A stretch of 16,103 bases of DNA from an uncultured Oscillospiraceae bacterium (lineage in GTDB: Bacteria; Bacillota; Clostridia; Oscillospirales; Oscillospiraceae), in assembly GCA_900764755.1 (NCBI GenBank), contig CAAFPE010000115.1:1-16103 (forward strand), given 5' to 3'. The translations under genes were made by a program, and so were the position numbers. Position 1 is the stretch's first letter, and every line of letters starts with the position of its first letter. Below the pieces are notes generated by a model that was not told where the DNA came from, did not search any database, and saw nothing but the letters and a program-made list of their open reading frames with translations. Shown one piece after another: positions 14,743 through 16,103 of the stretch.

Positions 14743-15975
14743 ATGTCCATTTACACCGATGCCCAGGAGATCATTCACAGCGCATTGGAGGCCTGCCTGC
14801 CCGATCAGGCGGTGCGCCGTGCTCTGGAGGGAAAGGAGTTCGGCTCCGGGCGCATCTTTTTAGTTGCCCTAGGCAAGGCCGCCTGGCAGATGGCCCACTG
14901 TGCCGCCGAACTGCTGGGCCCCAGACTGGAACGGGGCGTGGTGGTCACCAAGCACGGCCACAGCCAGGGGGACATCCCCCGCTGCCAGGTCTTTGAAGGG
15001 GGGCATCCAGTGCCCGACGAGGGCTCCTTCCAGGGGACCCGGGCCGCCATGGAGTTGGTCCAGGATCTCGAGCCCCAGGACACCGTGGTCCTGCTGGTCT
15101 CCGGCGGCGGCTCCGCCCTGTTTGAGAGCCCCCTGATCCCGGCGGAGGAACTGGCCCAGCTCACCAGCGCCCTGCTGGCCTGTGGGGCAGACATTGTGGA
15201 GATGAACACCCTCCGAAAGCGCCTGTCTGCGGTGAAGGGGGGCCGCTTCGCTCAGCTGTGCGCCCCGGCCCAGGTCTATTCCATCGTTCTGTCCGACATT
15301 CTGGGGGATCCCCTGGACATGATCGCCTCCGGCCCCGCCTATCCGGACCGTTCCACCTGCGCCCAGGCCCGGGCCATTGCGGAGAAATACCAGCTCCCCC
15401 TGTCCGACCAGGCCCGCGCCCTTCTGGATCAGGAGACCCCCAAGGAGCTGGACAATGTGGAGACCATCATCACCGGAAGTGTGCGGGAGCTCTGTTCCGC
15501 CGCCGCTGCCGTATGCCAGCAGCTGGGCTATGAGACCCATATCCTCACCGACCAGCTCTGCTGCCAGGCCCGGGAGGCCGGCTCCTTCCTGGCCTCCATC
15601 GCCCGCACCCACGGGCAGGATGGGCGCTCCCTGGCCTTCCTGGCGGGGGGTGAGACCGTAGTCCTCCTCACCGGCAAGGGGCTGGGCGGCCGCAATCAGG
15701 AGCTGGCCCTGTCCGCCGCTGAGGGGATCTCCGGCATGGACAACGCTCTGATCTTTTCTCTGGGCTCCGATGGAACGGATGGCCCCACCGACGCCGCCGG
15801 CGGCATCGTGGACGGCCAGACCCAGGGCAAGCTGGTCCAGGCCGGTCTGACCATCCACCAGGTCCTGGCGGACAACGACGCCTACCATGCCCTGGAGAAG
15901 GTGGATGGACTGATCCGCACCGGACCCACCGGCACGAACGTAAATGACGTGGCTGTCGTCCTGCTGAAGAACTGA
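14743..15975 (+). CDS. Glycerate 2-kinase, MOFRL/DUF4147 type
   Basis: An ATP-dependent kinase of 410 residues that converts D-glycerate to 2-phosphoglycerate in the cytoplasm. The N-terminal DUF4147 domain shows Lys45 in ALGKAAWQM, the GHPVPDEGS segment (87-95), the glycine loop SGGGSAL (120-126), NTLRKRLSAVKGGR (155-168) and SDILGDPLDMIASGP (184-198). The C-terminal MOFRL domain includes GGRNQELAL, SDGTDGPTDAAGG and the closing GPTGTNVNDV. All expected motifs are present and length is normal. A strong AAGGAGG precedes the ATG, and the gene follows the regulator by 35 bases in one operon. With the neighbouring dehydrogenase it completes a route between hydroxypyruvate and glycolysis. Hydroxypyruvate reductase TtuD-type annotations exist for this family, but kinase activity is the well-supported function. 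Confidence 0.93.
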   Translation: MSIYTDAQEIIHSALEACLPDQAVRRALEGKEFGSGRIFLVALGKAAWQMAHCAAELLGPRLERGVVVTKHGHSQGDIPRCQVFEGGHPVPDEGSFQGTRAAMELVQDLEPQDTVVLLVSGGGSALFESPLIPAEELAQLTSALLACGADIVEMNTLRKRLSAVKGGRFAQLCAPAQVYSIVLSDILGDPLDMIASGPAYPDRSTCAQARAIAEKYQLPLSDQARALLDQETPKELDNVETIITGSVRELCSAAAAVCQQLGYETHILTDQLCCQAREAGSFLASIARTHGQDGRSLAFLAGGETVVLLTGKGLGGRNQELALSAAEGISGMDNALIFSLGSDGTDGPTDAAGGIVDGQTQGKLVQAGLTIHQVLADNDAYHALEKVDGLIRTGPTGTNVNDVAVVLLKN

Positions 15976-15994
15976 CAGCTGAATATGAAAAATA

Positions 15995-16103
15995 GGCCGG
16001 GGGGGGGAACCACGCCCCCCCCCCCCTCGCCACCCCGCACCTCCACCTCCCCTCTCTCTGCTCCCCCCCCCCCCCTTCGTGTTGCCGCTGGGTCCACTTC
16101 ATG
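15995..16103. other. Low-complexity G/C homopolymer and pyrimidine tract at the window end
   Basis: After the kinase stop a run of nine G (15999-16007) and a run of twelve C (16015-16026) could form a hairpin that acts as a terminator. A pyrimidine-rich stretch with another run of thirteen C (16063-16075) then follows. No gene is seen here. The sequence is unlike the rest of the window and may be an unreliable contig edge. Confidence 0.6.

Noticed and set aside
14869..15888. A 339-codon minus-strand open frame opposite the glycerate kinase
   Set aside because: It is a GC-rich shadow frame; the plus-strand kinase has every family motif.

Overview
The window looks like chromosome from an endospore-forming, fairly GC-rich member of the Clostridia, probably an Oscillospiraceae-type gut bacterium. 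That placement is inferred from the sporulation sigma factor SigK, strong AAGGAGG-type ribosome binding sites, -35/-10 promoters with 17-bp spacers set in AT-rich gaps, and overall protein character. No search was run, so it is not proven. There are thirteen protein genes. I saw no tRNA, rRNA, CRISPR array, insertion sequence or phage gene.

Left part (1-5000, all minus strand). A membrane-anchored M23 (LysM-G5-peptidase) cell-wall endopeptidase has a well-formed promoter and a direct repeat matching the WalR box consensus. Upstream of it are prfB (release factor 2), encoded in one frame without the programmed frameshift, and a two-component pair: a short KdpD-like histidine kinase overlapping a KdpE-like regulator. 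No kdpFABC potassium-pump genes are in the window.

Middle part (5000-11400, minus strand). There are two transport operons, each closed by a strong hairpin terminator. The first pairs an aromatic-type amino acid permease with an acetamidase/formamidase family enzyme. The second is a TAXI-type TRAP transporter: a lipoprotein binding protein, a DUF1850 membrane-anchored protein and a fused DctQ-DctM permease, driven by a promoter with perfect 17-bp spacing.

Right part (11500-16000). sigK is uninterrupted and keeps a hydrophobic pro-sequence. Beyond it lies a glycerate module. A D-2-hydroxyacid (glycerate/hydroxypyruvate) dehydrogenase is on the minus strand. Divergent from it, on the plus strand, are a CdaR-type regulator and a MOFRL-type glycerate 2-kinase. 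Together these would interconvert hydroxypyruvate and D-glycerate and feed 2-phosphoglycerate into glycolysis.

Both window ends are G/C homopolymer-rich. The last ~100 bases, an almost pure pyrimidine tract, look like a sequencing or assembly edge. I found no clearly new biological system. The most useful leads are the DUF1850-containing TRAP operon, the permease-amidase pair, the WalR-like box at the cell-wall hydrolase, and the pro-sequence of SigK.
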